This document shows, one piece after another, positions 1 through 8,129 of a DNA stretch of 43,483 nucleotides; positions within the stretch are counted from its first letter, which is position 1; each line of letters opens with the position of its first letter. The stretch spans positions 1 through 43,483 of the forward strand of contig JACCTH010000071.1 of the NCBI GenBank assembly GCA_013812505.1. The letters run 5' to 3'. The DNA is from Acidimicrobiia bacterium. GTDB lineage: Bacteria > Actinomycetota > Acidimicrobiia > Spongiisociales > ZC4RG35. Below the pieces are notes generated by a model. That model was not told the origin of the DNA, did no database searches, and saw nothing but the letters and a program-made list of their open reading frames with translations. Made by a program: the position numbers and the translations under genes.

Positions 1-36
1 CAACCTATCGGTTGCGTTTGATGCGCGAAAACGGGA
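1..36. repeat. Right half of a dispersed palindromic repeat, cut by the window edge
   Basis: Bases 9-36 are identical over 28 nt to bases 26719-26746. The full copy there is a long hairpin with arms ending in GCGTTTGATGCGC. Here only the loop (AACC-TATC-GGTT) and the right arm are inside the window. Both copies lie just past the 3' end of a minus-strand gene, so the element may be a terminator-like or REP-type repeat. The left arm should lie immediately outside the window. Confidence 0.75.
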
Positions 37-54
37 TCGGGGCAAGCGTCAGCT

Positions 55-384
55 TCAGTCAGCGTCGACGGCTTTCTGCAACTGGGACTTCGTCATTTTC
101 GAGCGACCTTTGATGTTCTTGCGTTGAGCCTCCTGATAGAGCTGGTCACGGGTGCGGCCGCCTTCACCGGTATGGGATCGCAGCCCACCTCTTCGACTCG
201 GCGACATGTCTCCTCGCGAAAGACGTGACGATGTCCGGGCTTCGCCTGCCTGAGCACGGGTCTTGTTGACCGTACGGGCCGCGATTTCCTCGGCCTTGTC
301 CTCCGACTTGCCCTTTTCGAGCAGGCCATCCTTTATGTGCTCGTATTGGCGTTCTCGCTTCTTGCTCCATGCACGCTGTGGCAT
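55..384 (-). CDS. Small basic protein with a Rho_N-like C-terminus (plasmid-stabilisation-like)
   Basis: This encodes a 109-residue, very basic protein. The N-terminus (WSKKRERQYEHIKDG, then EEIAARTVNKTRAQAGE) resembles small actinobacterial proteins often labelled plasmid stabilisation protein. The C-terminus (LYQEAQRKNIKGRSKMTKSQL) resembles the Rho termination factor N-terminal helix-extended fold, which suggests nucleic-acid binding. The ATG at 384 was chosen because AAAGGAGG lies a few bases upstream; an earlier in-frame start would add a low-complexity extension with no ribosome site. It ends beside the palindromic repeat at the window edge. Its function is unknown, and a role in plasmid maintenance is not implied by the sequence. 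Confidence 0.75.
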   Translation of the reverse strand: MPQRAWSKKRERQYEHIKDGLLEKGKSEDKAEEIAARTVNKTRAQAGEARTSSRLSRGDMSPSRRGGLRSHTGEGGRTRDQLYQEAQRKNIKGRSKMTKSQLQKAVDAD

Positions 385-406
385 CGTGCCTCCTTTCGCC
401 TGGCCT

Positions 407-1438
407 CTACCCCGGAGTCGAGGAATCAAACCCGGTGTCGGGGAGCGAGACGCTAAAGGTGGTGCCGTGCTCGGAGTTGGCGCTGATGTCGATTTCCCCA
501 CCGTGGGCTTTCACGAGGTCGCGGGCTATCGACAGACCCAAGCCCGTCCCCTTGGAGTCGCCGCCCTTGACAAAACGCTCGAACGCTCTGGTCCGCAGCT
601 CGGGTGGGATCCCGGGACCATCATCGGCGACTTCGATTCTCCACGTCGACGCCGACCTCGTTGCGGTGAGCGAGACGCTTTGCCGAGCGTGTCGGAGAGC
701 ATTGGCAATGAGGTTGGTGAGGACCTCTCGAAGCCGCATCGGGTCGGCGTGGATGCGACCTGGGGGAACCTCGGCCACCAAATTGCGTTGGCTGCGCCGA
801 GCTTCCTCACGGAAAGGCGCCAGCGCATCATCGACGACGTCACTCAGCTCGACCGACTCTCGCTCCAGTTTGAGCTCACCGGACTCGCTCAGTGAAAGCG
901 TGCGGAGGTCGTCCAGCAAGCGGGACATCAACGCGGTCTCGTCGAGAAGCATCGCCAACTGATCGGGGTCGGCAATGTGGACTCCATCGATCATTGCTTC
1001 AAGCTCCCCCTGAATCACCGTCAGGGGATTGCGCAGCTCGTGTCCGAGGTCTGCCAGCCATCGCCGTCGCTGCTCGGATGACTGCTGCAGTTGCGACGCC
1101 ATGCCGTTGAACGATTGGATGACGTCTCGCATCGGCCCCCTTTCGACGTCAGGGACGCGGACGGTGTAGTCCCCGTCAGCCAGCTTGCCTGCGGCTTCAA
1201 CCAGGCGGCTCACCGGAAACCAGCGGGGCGAACGGCGACGCCGGATCATGAGCACCACGAAGAGGATTCCGAGGGGCCACAAGAACCAAGGGCCGTGCCC
1301 GCGTCGGCCAAACAGGAAACCCAAGGAGACGAAGAAGATGATCGGCACGAGGGCCAGCACGAACCACCACCGGGGCCAGCCGGCTCTTGCCGACCAACCC
1401 TCGTTTTCCGGCCACCAGGGCGGACGGCGCTCAGGCAT
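407..1438 (-). CDS. Two-component sensor histidine kinase (system A)
   Basis: This is a 343-residue membrane histidine kinase that should phosphorylate the regulator encoded just upstream. Two hydrophobic helices (about 24-44 and 51-68) are separated by only a few residues, so there is almost no extracytoplasmic sensor; it probably senses within the membrane or through a partner. A HAMP-like segment (about 73-125) precedes the dimerisation box LGHELRNPLT with phospho-acceptor His133. The ATPase domain shows the N box TNLIANALRH (242-250), DDGPGIP (272-278) and GTGLGL (297-302). Its ATG overlaps the end of the regulator gene by 8 nt, indicating translational coupling. The small membrane protein two genes upstream is a candidate sensory partner (inference). 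Confidence 0.93.
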   Translation of the reverse strand: MPERRPPWWPENEGWSARAGWPRWWFVLALVPIIFFVSLGFLFGRRGHGPWFLWPLGILFVVLMIRRRRSPRWFPVSRLVEAAGKLADGDYTVRVPDVERGPMRDVIQSFNGMASQLQQSSEQRRRWLADLGHELRNPLTVIQGELEAMIDGVHIADPDQLAMLLDETALMSRLLDDLRTLSLSESGELKLERESVELSDVVDDALAPFREEARRSQRNLVAEVPPGRIHADPMRLREVLTNLIANALRHARQSVSLTATRSASTWRIEVADDGPGIPPELRTRAFERFVKGGDSKGTGLGLSIARDLVKAHGGEIDISANSEHGTTFSVSLPDTGFDSSTPG

Positions 1439-2111
1439 CGTTCATCCTGTACCCGATCCCGTGGACGGTGACGAGGTACATGGGATGGGCAGGGTTGGGC
1501 TCGATCTTGCGGCGGAGGTTCTTGACGTGCGCATCGATCGCTCGCTCATAGGACACCACTGCCATGCCGTGGATCACCTCGAGCAGTTGGCCGCGGGTGA
1601 AAACTCGCCCCGGTTGGGAGGCGAGAGCATGCAGCAGGTCGAACTCGGTAGGGGTCAGCTCGACTGTCTCACCGGCAACTTGCACTCGCCGGCGGCCGGT
1701 ATCGATTACCAAGTCCGACACACGGAGGATCTCAGCGCCGGTCATGTGGCCGTCTGTCCTTCGCAACACCGCCCGCACTCTGGCGACCAGCTCCTTCGGA
1801 CTGAAAGGCTTGACCACGTAGTCATCGGCACCCATCTCGAGGCCGACGATTCGATCCGCCTCCTCGGCTCGAGCAGTGATGACAACCACGGGTACGTTCG
1901 AGACCGACCGGAGATGACGGATCACGTCGAGCCCATCCATGCCGGGCAAGCCGAGATCGAGCACCACCAGATCGGGCTTGGTTTGGCGGGCAGCGGCGAT
2001 GGCTCCTTTGCCATCCGAGGCGGTGACGACGACGAAACCCGCCTGTTCCAGGTAATCCCGGACCAGGCGGGTGATTTTGAGCTCGTCGTCGACGACCAGG
2101 ACTGTGCGCAC
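1431..2111 (-). CDS. OmpR/PhoB-family response regulator (system A)
   Basis: This encodes a 226-residue DNA-binding response regulator. The receiver domain has the acidic pocket VVDDE, phospho-acceptor Asp52 in LVVLDLGLPGMDG, and the conserved Lys in VVKPFSP. The C-terminal winged helix contains the usual ELTPTEFDLL and GRVFTRGQLLEVI segments and ends VTVHGIGYRM. It starts with GTG, 26 nt after the stop of the small membrane protein gene, and overlaps the kinase gene by 8 nt, so the three genes form one minus-strand operon. The target genes are not evident; autoregulation through the shared region 2507-2629 is possible. Confidence 0.94.
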   Translation of the reverse strand: MRTVLVVDDELKITRLVRDYLEQAGFVVVTASDGKGAIAAARQTKPDLVVLDLGLPGMDGLDVIRHLRSVSNVPVVVITARAEEADRIVGLEMGADDYVVKPFSPKELVARVRAVLRRTDGHMTGAEILRVSDLVIDTGRRRVQVAGETVELTPTEFDLLHALASQPGRVFTRGQLLEVIHGMAVVSYERAIDAHVKNLRRKIEPNPAHPMYLVTVHGIGYRMNDA

Positions 2112-2137
2112 AGCTCTGATTCTCGTCTAGCTAGCCG

Positions 2138-2506
2138 TCAGGCTTGCTCGTGAGCCTTCTTGTGCCATTCCTCGAGCCGCTTCTCCATGTGCTCCGGACC
2201 GCCCCCGGGACCGCCCCAAGGTGGTCCACCCCACGAAGGGCCGTAGTTCCCGCGCGGTGGCCCCCATCGTCGGAATGCTCCGAAGATCAGGAAGAGGAAC
2301 AGCAGCGGGAACAAGAACCCGAAGGGGAAGAAGTCAAAACCGCCTCGACCCCAGTGGCCTCGATCCACGACCACCGTTTCACCGTTTTCCGCAGCGGCCG
2401 TAGTCACAGCCCCAGCGTCAAAACCGTTCTGATAGGCGAGATAGAAACCCCCGCCGACCAGCACCACCGCCAGCACGATCGCCAGCACCTTTGCCGTCCG
2501 ATTCAT
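2138..2506 (-). CDS. Small membrane protein with Gly/Pro/Trp-rich tail
   Basis: This is a 122-residue protein with an N-terminal hydrophobic segment (about 7-25), a short acidic exposed stretch and a second, phenylalanine-rich hydrophobic segment (about 58-77). A Gly/Pro/Trp-rich linker (82-104) and a charged helix (MEKRLEEWHKKAHE) follow. I do not recognise a named family. The ATG at 2506 is preceded by GAAAGGAG at ideal spacing. It is the first gene of the system A operon and is divergent from regulator B. It may report envelope state to kinase A, which itself has almost no external domain; this is inference from position only. Confidence 0.8.
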   Translation of the reverse strand: MNRTAKVLAIVLAVVLVGGGFYLAYQNGFDAGAVTTAAAENGETVVVDRGHWGRGGFDFFPFGFLFPLLFLFLIFGAFRRWGPPRGNYGPSWGGPPWGGPGGGPEHMEKRLEEWHKKAHEQA

Positions 2507-2588
2507 TGTTACTCCTTTCTCGGACATGCCGGCAACTGTGCTGGACAGATATGAAGGCCATGTGAACGATTTGCGGAAATATCTTGAG

Positions 2589-2608
2589 GCTCTCATCCGC
2601 ATTTCATC
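2589..2608. promoter_or_regulatory. Putative response-regulator operator, copy 1
   Basis: The 20-mer GCTCTCATCCGCATTTCATC matches bases 4632-4651 at 18 of 20 positions. Two TCATC half-sites start 11 bp apart (2593 and 2604), one helical turn, as is usual for tandem sites of OmpR/PhoB-family regulators. It lies about 20 bp upstream of the regulator B start and in the divergent region shared with system A, so B may control itself and possibly A. Confidence 0.55.
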
Positions 2609-2617
2609 ATTGGGGCC

Positions 2618-2623
2618 GATACT
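2618..2623 (+). promoter_or_regulatory. Candidate -10 element of a leaderless promoter (regulator B)
   Basis: GATACT is followed by exactly 6 nt and then the GTG start at 2630. That spacing places transcription initiation at the start codon, as in leaderless actinobacterial mRNAs. The same N6-GTG arrangement occurs with better TAnnnT hexamers at 8130 and 27675. No clear -35 is visible; the tandem TCATC site sits where an activator would bind. Confidence 0.4.
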
Positions 2624-2629
2624 GAGAAG

Positions 2630-3310
2630 GTGAGAGTGCTCGTCGTCGAGGATGACCGCAAAATGGCCGCGGCGATGCGGCGAGGCCTGCAGGCGGCCGG
2701 GCTGGTGGTCGACGTGACCAGCTCGGGCGCCGATGCCCCCTGGATGGTCGACGCCGTCGAATACCAGGCCATCGTCCTCGATGTCATGCTGCCCGAGATA
2801 GATGGCTTCGAGCTTTGCCGGCGTCTTCGCAACACCGGAGTCAATGTGCCGATCATCATGGTGACCGCGCGGGACGCAGTCGAGGACCGCATCGCCGGCC
2901 TTGATGTTGGTGCCGACGACTATTTGGTCAAACCTTTTTCGCTGGCCGAGCTCCTGGCGCGGCTTCGAGCCCTCCACCGTCGGGGCCCACAGCACAAGGG
3001 AGCCCTCCTGGAGGTGGGTTCGCTAAAGCTCGATCCTGCCACTCGGCGAGTGTGGCGCAACGAGGTTGAGATCAAACTCTCCGGAAAAGAGTTTGCGCTC
3101 CTTGAAGCCTTCATGTCCCGTCCCGGAGCAGTGCTGGGCTATCAGACACTTCTCGATGCCGGTTGGGACATGGGATATGAGCATCGTTCCAACGTCGTCG
3201 AGGTCTACGTCCGCTATCTGCGCGAGAAAATCGATCGGCCATTTGGACTGGCAACACTCGAAACTGTGAGAGGGTTTGGCTACCGCCTACGCGACAACGG
3301 TGACGAGTGA
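2630..3310 (+). CDS. OmpR/PhoB-family response regulator (system B)
   Basis: This is a 226-residue regulator. The receiver domain has the acidic pair VVEDD, phospho-acceptor Asp51 in IVLDVMLPEIDG and Lys101 in LVKPFS. The winged-helix output domain spans about 130-222 and ends in the typical TVRGFGYRL. Translation starts at GTG 2630; no separate Shine-Dalgarno site is visible, consistent with a leaderless transcript. Its stop overlaps the kinase start (GTGA at 3307), so the two are coupled. The matching tandem sites upstream of this gene and of the lipoprotein at 4694 make that lipoprotein the likeliest visible target (inference). Confidence 0.94.
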   Translation: MRVLVVEDDRKMAAAMRRGLQAAGLVVDVTSSGADAPWMVDAVEYQAIVLDVMLPEIDGFELCRRLRNTGVNVPIIMVTARDAVEDRIAGLDVGADDYLVKPFSLAELLARLRALHRRGPQHKGALLEVGSLKLDPATRRVWRNEVEIKLSGKEFALLEAFMSRPGAVLGYQTLLDAGWDMGYEHRSNVVEVYVRYLREKIDRPFGLATLETVRGFGYRLRDNGDE

Positions 3311-4626
3311 ACGCGGTTCCGATACGGATCAAACTCACGATCGCCTTTTCGACGGCCATGATCGTGGTGTTGATCGCGGCAGGTTGGTTCGTCTATGGGC
3401 GGCTATTCGCCGACCTCGACGAAACCGTGGACTTGGCCTTGCGAGCGCGGTGGGGAGCTGCCCTCCGGCTCGCAACCAGTAAGAACGACCTGCGATCGTT
3501 CCCCTTGGAGGAAGTCAACGAGGGCTTCATCCAGATTTTGGACGCCTCCGGCGCGGTCCTAAGTGTTGTCGGGTTGGCTGGAAGGTCACCCTTGACGGCA
3601 GAGGAGCTGGAAATTGCGAGGGCAGAGATGTTATCGATCGAGCGCTCCGTGCCTGGAATCGAAGGCGTTTCCCGGATCTTGGCTGGCCCCTTCGAGCATG
3701 GAGTGCTGGTCGCCGGACAAACGCTCGTCAACAGAGACGAGGCACTGACCGACGTTTTGCTGTCGTTTGCGATCGGAATCCCGGTAGCTGTCGTCATCGC
3801 TTCGCTCGTTGGCTACACGCTCGCTCGCTCCGGACTCGGGCCGGTCGAATCAATTCGTACGGCTGCCAACGAGATTTCTCGGGCCGGCACCGGGCGACGT
3901 TTGCCGGTCCCGGTGGCGCGCGACGAGGTTCGGCGATTAGCGGAAACTCTCAATCAAATGATGGACCGGCTCGACGATTCGGCTGCCCGCGAGCAGCAGT
4001 TCGTCGCCGATGCCGCCCATGAGCTGCGGACGCCCATCGCCGTTGCCAGGATCGAGTTGGAGGCAGCCCAGCTTGTCAGCGGTGACACGGCGCCTCTCGA
4101 GTCCGCCCTAAGCGAACTTGACCGCTTGTCCCAGCTTGCTGAGGACCTGCTTGTCATCGCCCGCATCTCCGAGACCGGCCTGCCGCTGGTGAAACAGGCT
4201 GTGTCCCCCCAAACAATCATCGATTCGGTCAAGGCGCGCTTCGCCATGAGAGCGGCTGCGCAGGCTCGCCGAATCGAAGCCATCTCCCCCGGGTCAGAAT
4301 CCATTGAAATCGATCCGCAGAGAATCACCCAGGCGCTCGCCAACCTGGTCGACAACTCATTGCGACATGGCAAAGGCGACATCGCGATTCGGGCCATCGC
4401 CGACGGGTCGGCTTTCGTTTTTGAAGTAATCGACGAAGGAGAAGGGTTTGATTCGGCCTTTGTCGACCGGGCCTTCGAGAGGTTCTCTCGGGGAGATGCG
4501 GCGCGAGTCCGTGGGGGAGCTGGCCTAGGTCTTGCCATCGTGAAGGCGCTGGCCGAGGCGCATGGCGGCTCCGCCAAGATCATTCTCGGCGAGCAGACAA
4601 CGATCCAAATCCGGCTTCCCCGCTGA
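3307..4626 (+). CDS. Two-component sensor histidine kinase (system B)
   Basis: This is a 439-residue membrane kinase that should phosphorylate regulator B. One helix (about 9-30) precedes an extracytoplasmic region of roughly 120 residues, and a second helix lies at about 150-174. A HAMP segment (about 172-225) leads to the H box VADAAHELRTPIAV with phospho-acceptor His238. The ATPase core shows the N box LANLVDNSLRHG (N346, N350), DEGEGF (376-381) and GAGLGL. The GTG start overlaps the preceding stop in a GTGA. The periplasmic part has a sizeable sensor domain, unlike kinase A; the ligand is not predictable from sequence. Confidence 0.94.
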   Translation: MNAVPIRIKLTIAFSTAMIVVLIAAGWFVYGRLFADLDETVDLALRARWGAALRLATSKNDLRSFPLEEVNEGFIQILDASGAVLSVVGLAGRSPLTAEELEIARAEMLSIERSVPGIEGVSRILAGPFEHGVLVAGQTLVNRDEALTDVLLSFAIGIPVAVVIASLVGYTLARSGLGPVESIRTAANEISRAGTGRRLPVPVARDEVRRLAETLNQMMDRLDDSAAREQQFVADAAHELRTPIAVARIELEAAQLVSGDTAPLESALSELDRLSQLAEDLLVIARISETGLPLVKQAVSPQTIIDSVKARFAMRAAAQARRIEAISPGSESIEIDPQRITQALANLVDNSLRHGKGDIAIRAIADGSAFVFEVIDEGEGFDSAFVDRAFERFSRGDAARVRGGAGLGLAIVKALAEAHGGSAKIILGEQTTIQIRLPR

Positions 4627-4631
4627 GCGTT

Positions 4632-4651
4632 GCTCTCATCCTGATTTCATC
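4632..4651. promoter_or_regulatory. Putative response-regulator operator, copy 2
   Basis: GCTCTCATCCTGATTTCATC matches the site at 2589-2608 except for the two spacer bases. It lies right after the kinase B stop and about 40 bp before the lipoprotein start at 4694, with the two TCATC half-sites again 11 bp apart. The likely ligand is response regulator B. Confidence 0.6.
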
Positions 4652-4693
4652 GGCGGTTTGTAGACCGTCGGCATCCGTCAGAAAGGACGAACG

Positions 4694-6082
4694 ATGCGAA
4701 ATTCGCAGGTAACCAAACTGTTTGCGCTCATGGCGATCGTGTGGTCGGCCGTTGCGTGTGGACCGAACTCTTCCGGCTCATCAGAGGTCAGCGCGCCGGC
4801 GAGCGGCTCTCCCGCGGCTATGGATGCGGCGGCGGGCACGACGGTCGAATGGCCGGTCACGAGGTGCGGCACCTACAGCGGCGAGGGCTGCGCCCCTACG
4901 AGCGACCGCGTCGATGTCGAGCGTCCCAAGTTCTCCAACCCAACCCAGATCACCAACCCGCTGTTCCCGATCAGCGCCCTCGACTCGGTGGTGCTGCTCG
5001 GCGAAGTGGACGGGCTCCCGTTCCGGTCGGAAACCACGCTGATCCCGGGCACGCAGATCGTGACGGTGGATGGCGAGCCGATCGAGGTGGTCGTGTCGCA
5101 GTACACGGCCTTCCTCGACGGGCGGATCGAAGAGGTCGCCATCGACCGCTACGCCCAGGCCGACGACGGATCTGTCTGGTATCTCGGTGAGGACGTGTTC
5201 GACTACCGCGACGGCGCCGTCGCCATCACCGAGGGCACCTGGCTGGCCGGCCGGGATGGGCCGCCGGCCATGATCATGCCCGCCGCCCCACAGGCAGGCG
5301 ACGTGTTCCGGGCCGAGAACGTCATTGGCGTCGTCTTCGAGGAGATCGTGGTGAAAGCAATCGACCAGACGGTCGACGGTCCCAGAGGCCCGGTGAGCGG
5401 CGTCGTCATCATGCAAGAGCTACACCTCGACGGCTCCGTCTCCGACAAGATCTTCGCCCCCGGCTATGGCGAGTTCGACAGCAGCCACGGCGCCGACGTC
5501 GAGGCACTTGCGCTCGCCCTCCCGAATGACGCCATCGACGAAGTGGTGCCCGCCGAGCTCCGGCTTCTGTCGACGAGTGCATGGGGGATCCTCGAGAACG
5601 CCCGCCTCGAGGACTGGGAGGCGGCCAATCCGACCCTAAGCCGCATGCAGAACCTCTGGCAGGAGCTGGTGGCCAAGAACTATCCGCCGCGGGTCGTCGA
5701 CGCGATGAACCGAGCACTCGAAGCCCTGATGAGCGCGGTGACCGAAGCGAGCGTGGATGCCTCGTCACAAGCCGCAGTCGACGTTGCCCAGTCGGCACTC
5801 GACCTCGAACTGCTCTACCGCGGCAACGTCGAGGTCGACCGTTTCCATCTCCACGCACAGCAACTACGTGTCCACGCCGCTGCCAACGACCTGGCCGGAG
5901 TGACTGGCGAGGTTGCAGTCCTCGAATGGATCCGCGACCGGCTCGCAAGCTCGCTGAACGCGACCCGCCTTGCCGACCTCGACGCCGAACTGCGGACCCT
6001 GCGAGGCGCCTCGAACGCCGGGAACGTGGCAGCTGCTGCCGATCACGCCGCCCGGGCCGCGGCCCAACTCCGCAGCCCCTGA
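4694..6082 (+). CDS. Secreted lipoprotein with a C-terminal helical domain
   Basis: This is a 462-residue lipoprotein. The signal peptide ends in a lipobox (SAVAC) with Cys22, followed by a Ser/Ala/Gly-rich linker. The core (about 75-270) contains ITNPLFPI, DRYAQADDGSVWYLGED, GTWLAGRDGP and FAPGYGEF, a pattern I know from unnamed secreted proteins of Actinobacteria and Chloroflexi; it is probably a beta-rich domain. Residues about 300-462 are alanine-rich and helical. The start has GAAAGGACG upstream. It follows kinase B, and the shared tandem site upstream suggests control by regulator B. The biochemical role is unknown; no catalytic motif is apparent. Confidence 0.82.
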   Translation: MRNSQVTKLFALMAIVWSAVACGPNSSGSSEVSAPASGSPAAMDAAAGTTVEWPVTRCGTYSGEGCAPTSDRVDVERPKFSNPTQITNPLFPISALDSVVLLGEVDGLPFRSETTLIPGTQIVTVDGEPIEVVVSQYTAFLDGRIEEVAIDRYAQADDGSVWYLGEDVFDYRDGAVAITEGTWLAGRDGPPAMIMPAAPQAGDVFRAENVIGVVFEEIVVKAIDQTVDGPRGPVSGVVIMQELHLDGSVSDKIFAPGYGEFDSSHGADVEALALALPNDAIDEVVPAELRLLSTSAWGILENARLEDWEAANPTLSRMQNLWQELVAKNYPPRVVDAMNRALEALMSAVTEASVDASSQAAVDVAQSALDLELLYRGNVEVDRFHLHAQQLRVHAAANDLAGVTGEVAVLEWIRDRLASSLNATRLADLDAELRTLRGASNAGNVAAAADHAARAAAQLRSP

Positions 6083-6144
6083 TCCCCTGATACGCCGCTC
6101 GCTCGCTCGTCCAACCCCGAGTGGCAAAGGCGACAATCCGATCT

Positions 6145-6161
6145 CGAGGCACGCGGCCTCG
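6145..6161. terminator. GC-rich hairpin after the lipoprotein gene
   Basis: CGAGGC and GCCTCG form a perfect 6-bp stem around a 5-nt loop, 60 bases after the lipoprotein stop. No T-run follows, so it would be an atypical or Rho-assisted terminator at best. The rest of 6083-6212 shows no gene. Confidence 0.3.
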
Positions 6162-6212
6162 TCCCCCGCGGCGGGTCGCCTCTGAGGCCAGGTGACCCGC
6201 TTCGGATCAATC

Positions 6213-6265
6213 CCATTCTTGCGTAAATCTGCGCCCTAATCACGGTGGTTTTTACGCAAGAATGG
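6213..6265. repeat. Perfect 15-bp inverted repeat at the start of regulator C
   Basis: The left arm CCATTCTTGCGTAAA (6213-6227) and right arm TTTACGCAAGAATGG (6251-6265) are exact reverse complements, separated by 23 nt. The right arm contains the upstream in-frame ATG (6262) of regulator C. It could be an operator for a dimeric repressor, an mRNA hairpin masking initiation, or the end of a small mobile element. No T-run follows. Confidence 0.7.
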
Positions 6266-6270
6266 TTTGG

Positions 6271-6945
6271 GTGAGGATTCTCGTCGTCGATGATGAGCCC
6301 CGCGTTCGCGAGGTGGTGGCGACCTACCTCCTACGGGAAGGTTGGGAGGTCGCGACCGCCGCGGACGGCGAAACCGCCCGCCGCCAGTTGGACGAGTTCG
6401 CGCCCGAGCTGATGGTGCTCGACGTCATGCTCCCCGGAGTCTCGGGCACCGAACTGCTAGCGGAGATCCGTCGCCGGGGCGACCTACCGGTGATCCTCCT
6501 GACAGCCCGCACCGATGAGGCAGACCGCATATCTGGTCTCGAGCTCGGCGCCGACGACTATGTCGTGAAACCATTCTCACCTCGCGAATTGGTGGCGCGT
6601 GTGCGATCGGTGATGCGGCGTTCGACTCCGAAGCCGAATGCTTCTTCGTTGCAGTTCGACGACATCACAATCGACCTGCAGCGACGAGCAGTCGCCGTTG
6701 AAGGCGCGCCGGTCGAAGTCACCGCTCGTGAGTTCGATCTGCTTGCCTTTCTGGCAACCAACGCGCCCCAAGTGTTCACTCGGGCTGAGCTGCTCCAAAA
6801 GGTGTGGAACTCGTCCACTGAGTGGCAAGACCCGGCCACGGTCACGGTTCATGTCCGCCGGCTGCGACAAAAGATCGAAGTTGACCCGCAGCATCCGCGC
6901 TGGCTTACGACAGTGTGGGGCGTCGGCTATAGGTTTGAACCGTGA
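6271..6945 (+). CDS. OmpR/PhoB-family response regulator (system C)
   Basis: This is a response regulator of 224 residues from GTG 6271. Numbered from the upstream ATG at 6262, the phospho-acceptor is Asp54 in LMVLDVMLPGVSG and the conserved Lys is Lys103 in VVKPFSP. The winged helix ends in TVWGVGYRFEP. I chose the GTG because regulators A and B also start at the GTG of the VR/MR-x-LVVDDE segment; the ATG at 6262 would add three residues and lies inside the inverted repeat. The stop overlaps the kinase start in a GTGA. With the inverted repeat spanning the start, expression may be controlled at initiation. Confidence 0.92.
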   Translation: MRILVVDDEPRVREVVATYLLREGWEVATAADGETARRQLDEFAPELMVLDVMLPGVSGTELLAEIRRRGDLPVILLTARTDEADRISGLELGADDYVVKPFSPRELVARVRSVMRRSTPKPNASSLQFDDITIDLQRRAVAVEGAPVEVTAREFDLLAFLATNAPQVFTRAELLQKVWNSSTEWQDPATVTVHVRRLRQKIEVDPQHPRWLTTVWGVGYRFEP

Positions 6946-8111
6946 AGACGCTCGCTTGGGGTCTGGTCATCGCTCTCGTTTCGGGCTTGTTGATCGCGGA
7001 GCTCGCGATGAATCTGACCCCGAACGATCGCCCGGAGCTATATGTCGTTTTCGGAGCAGCGACCCTTCTTAGCTTCGCCGGTGCGGCGGCTGCGCTCCGG
7101 ATCGGAGGTCATCTGCGGTCACTTCGTACCAGCCTCCAAGTCGTCGCGTTGGCGGCGGTCGCCGTGACGGGAGTTGTTGTCGGATTGGCGGCGCTCACCA
7201 TGTTCATCGAGCCTCACGATCTCACGCTGCTCTTGGTCGCTCTCATTCTCGGGGTGGGTCTCGGCGGCGTCGTCGCGATGGCGGTTGCCAAGCCCTTGAC
7301 CGAGCATCTGGCGGCGGTGTCGAGCGCTGCCAGCCGGGTAGCGGCTGGCGACCTCAGCGCACGAACCGGGGTGGACCGAAGCGATGAGCTCGGTGAGGTT
7401 GCTCGCTCATTCGATCAGATGGCGGCCCATCTCGAAACTTCTGACGAGGAGCGACGTCTGCTCACGGCATCTATCAGCCACGACCTGCGAACGCCGCTGG
7501 CGTCGATGCAAGCCGCAGTCGAAGCTCTCCAGGACGGTCTCGCCCCGGACCCACCCGGATATCTGCGAGGGCTGTCACACGACATCGACTATCTCCGTCG
7601 CCTGGTCGACGACCTCTTTTTGATGTCTCGAATCGACGCGGGCAGCTATCACCTAGAGATGTCGGAAGTTGACCTGGCCGAGCTCGCTGATGAAGCAGTG
7701 GAAGCCGTCGCGCCCGCCGCCGCGAAGCGTCGAATCCGTCTCGACGTGGCGACGCCGGGAAGGGTTGGAATTTCTGCGGACCCGGCGGCAATCGGACGGC
7801 TGTTTCGAAACCTTCTCGCCAACGCGGTTCGCCATAGCCCCGAGGGTGGGCGGGTTCGCATCGAGCTCGCTCGAACCGGAACCAAAGTGTCGGCGTTGGT
7901 GAGTGATGAGGGGACGGGATTCAGCCTCGAGGTCCGCGCTCGGGCGTTCGAGCGGTTTGTCCGGGCCGACGACTCCCGCAACCGCGATACGGGCGGAGCC
8001 GGCCTTGGGCTGGCGATCGCCAAGGGAATCGTGGAAGCACATGGCGGCAGCATCGAGATACTCGATGCCGGCGGCGGCCAGGTTCGCTTCACAATTCCGG
8101 CCGACCGATGA
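6942..8111 (+). CDS. Two-component sensor histidine kinase (system C)
   Basis: This 389-residue kinase begins with a hydrophobic region of four probable helices (about 4-22, 34-52, 65-88, 95-116) with only short loops, suggesting sensing within the membrane. A HAMP segment (about 115-168) precedes ISHDLRTPLAS with phospho-acceptor His180. The ATPase domain has the N box RLFRNLLANAVRHS, the motif SDEGTGF and GGAGLGLAIAKG. The GTG start overlaps the regulator stop. The next gene, an HExxH lipoprotein, begins 30 nt downstream behind its own candidate -10 element. Confidence 0.93.
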   Translation: MKTLAWGLVIALVSGLLIAELAMNLTPNDRPELYVVFGAATLLSFAGAAAALRIGGHLRSLRTSLQVVALAAVAVTGVVVGLAALTMFIEPHDLTLLLVALILGVGLGGVVAMAVAKPLTEHLAAVSSAASRVAAGDLSARTGVDRSDELGEVARSFDQMAAHLETSDEERRLLTASISHDLRTPLASMQAAVEALQDGLAPDPPGYLRGLSHDIDYLRRLVDDLFLMSRIDAGSYHLEMSEVDLAELADEAVEAVAPAAAKRRIRLDVATPGRVGISADPAAIGRLFRNLLANAVRHSPEGGRVRIELARTGTKVSALVSDEGTGFSLEVRARAFERFVRADDSRNRDTGGAGLGLAIAKGIVEAHGGSIEILDAGGGQVRFTIPADR

Positions 8112-8129
8112 CAAGAGACCAGCCCTAGG

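Noticed and set aside
4741-6152. Several long frames on both strands across the lipoprotein gene
   Set aside because: They lack starts with ribosome sites and protein-like patterns; the lipobox protein at 4694 explains the region.
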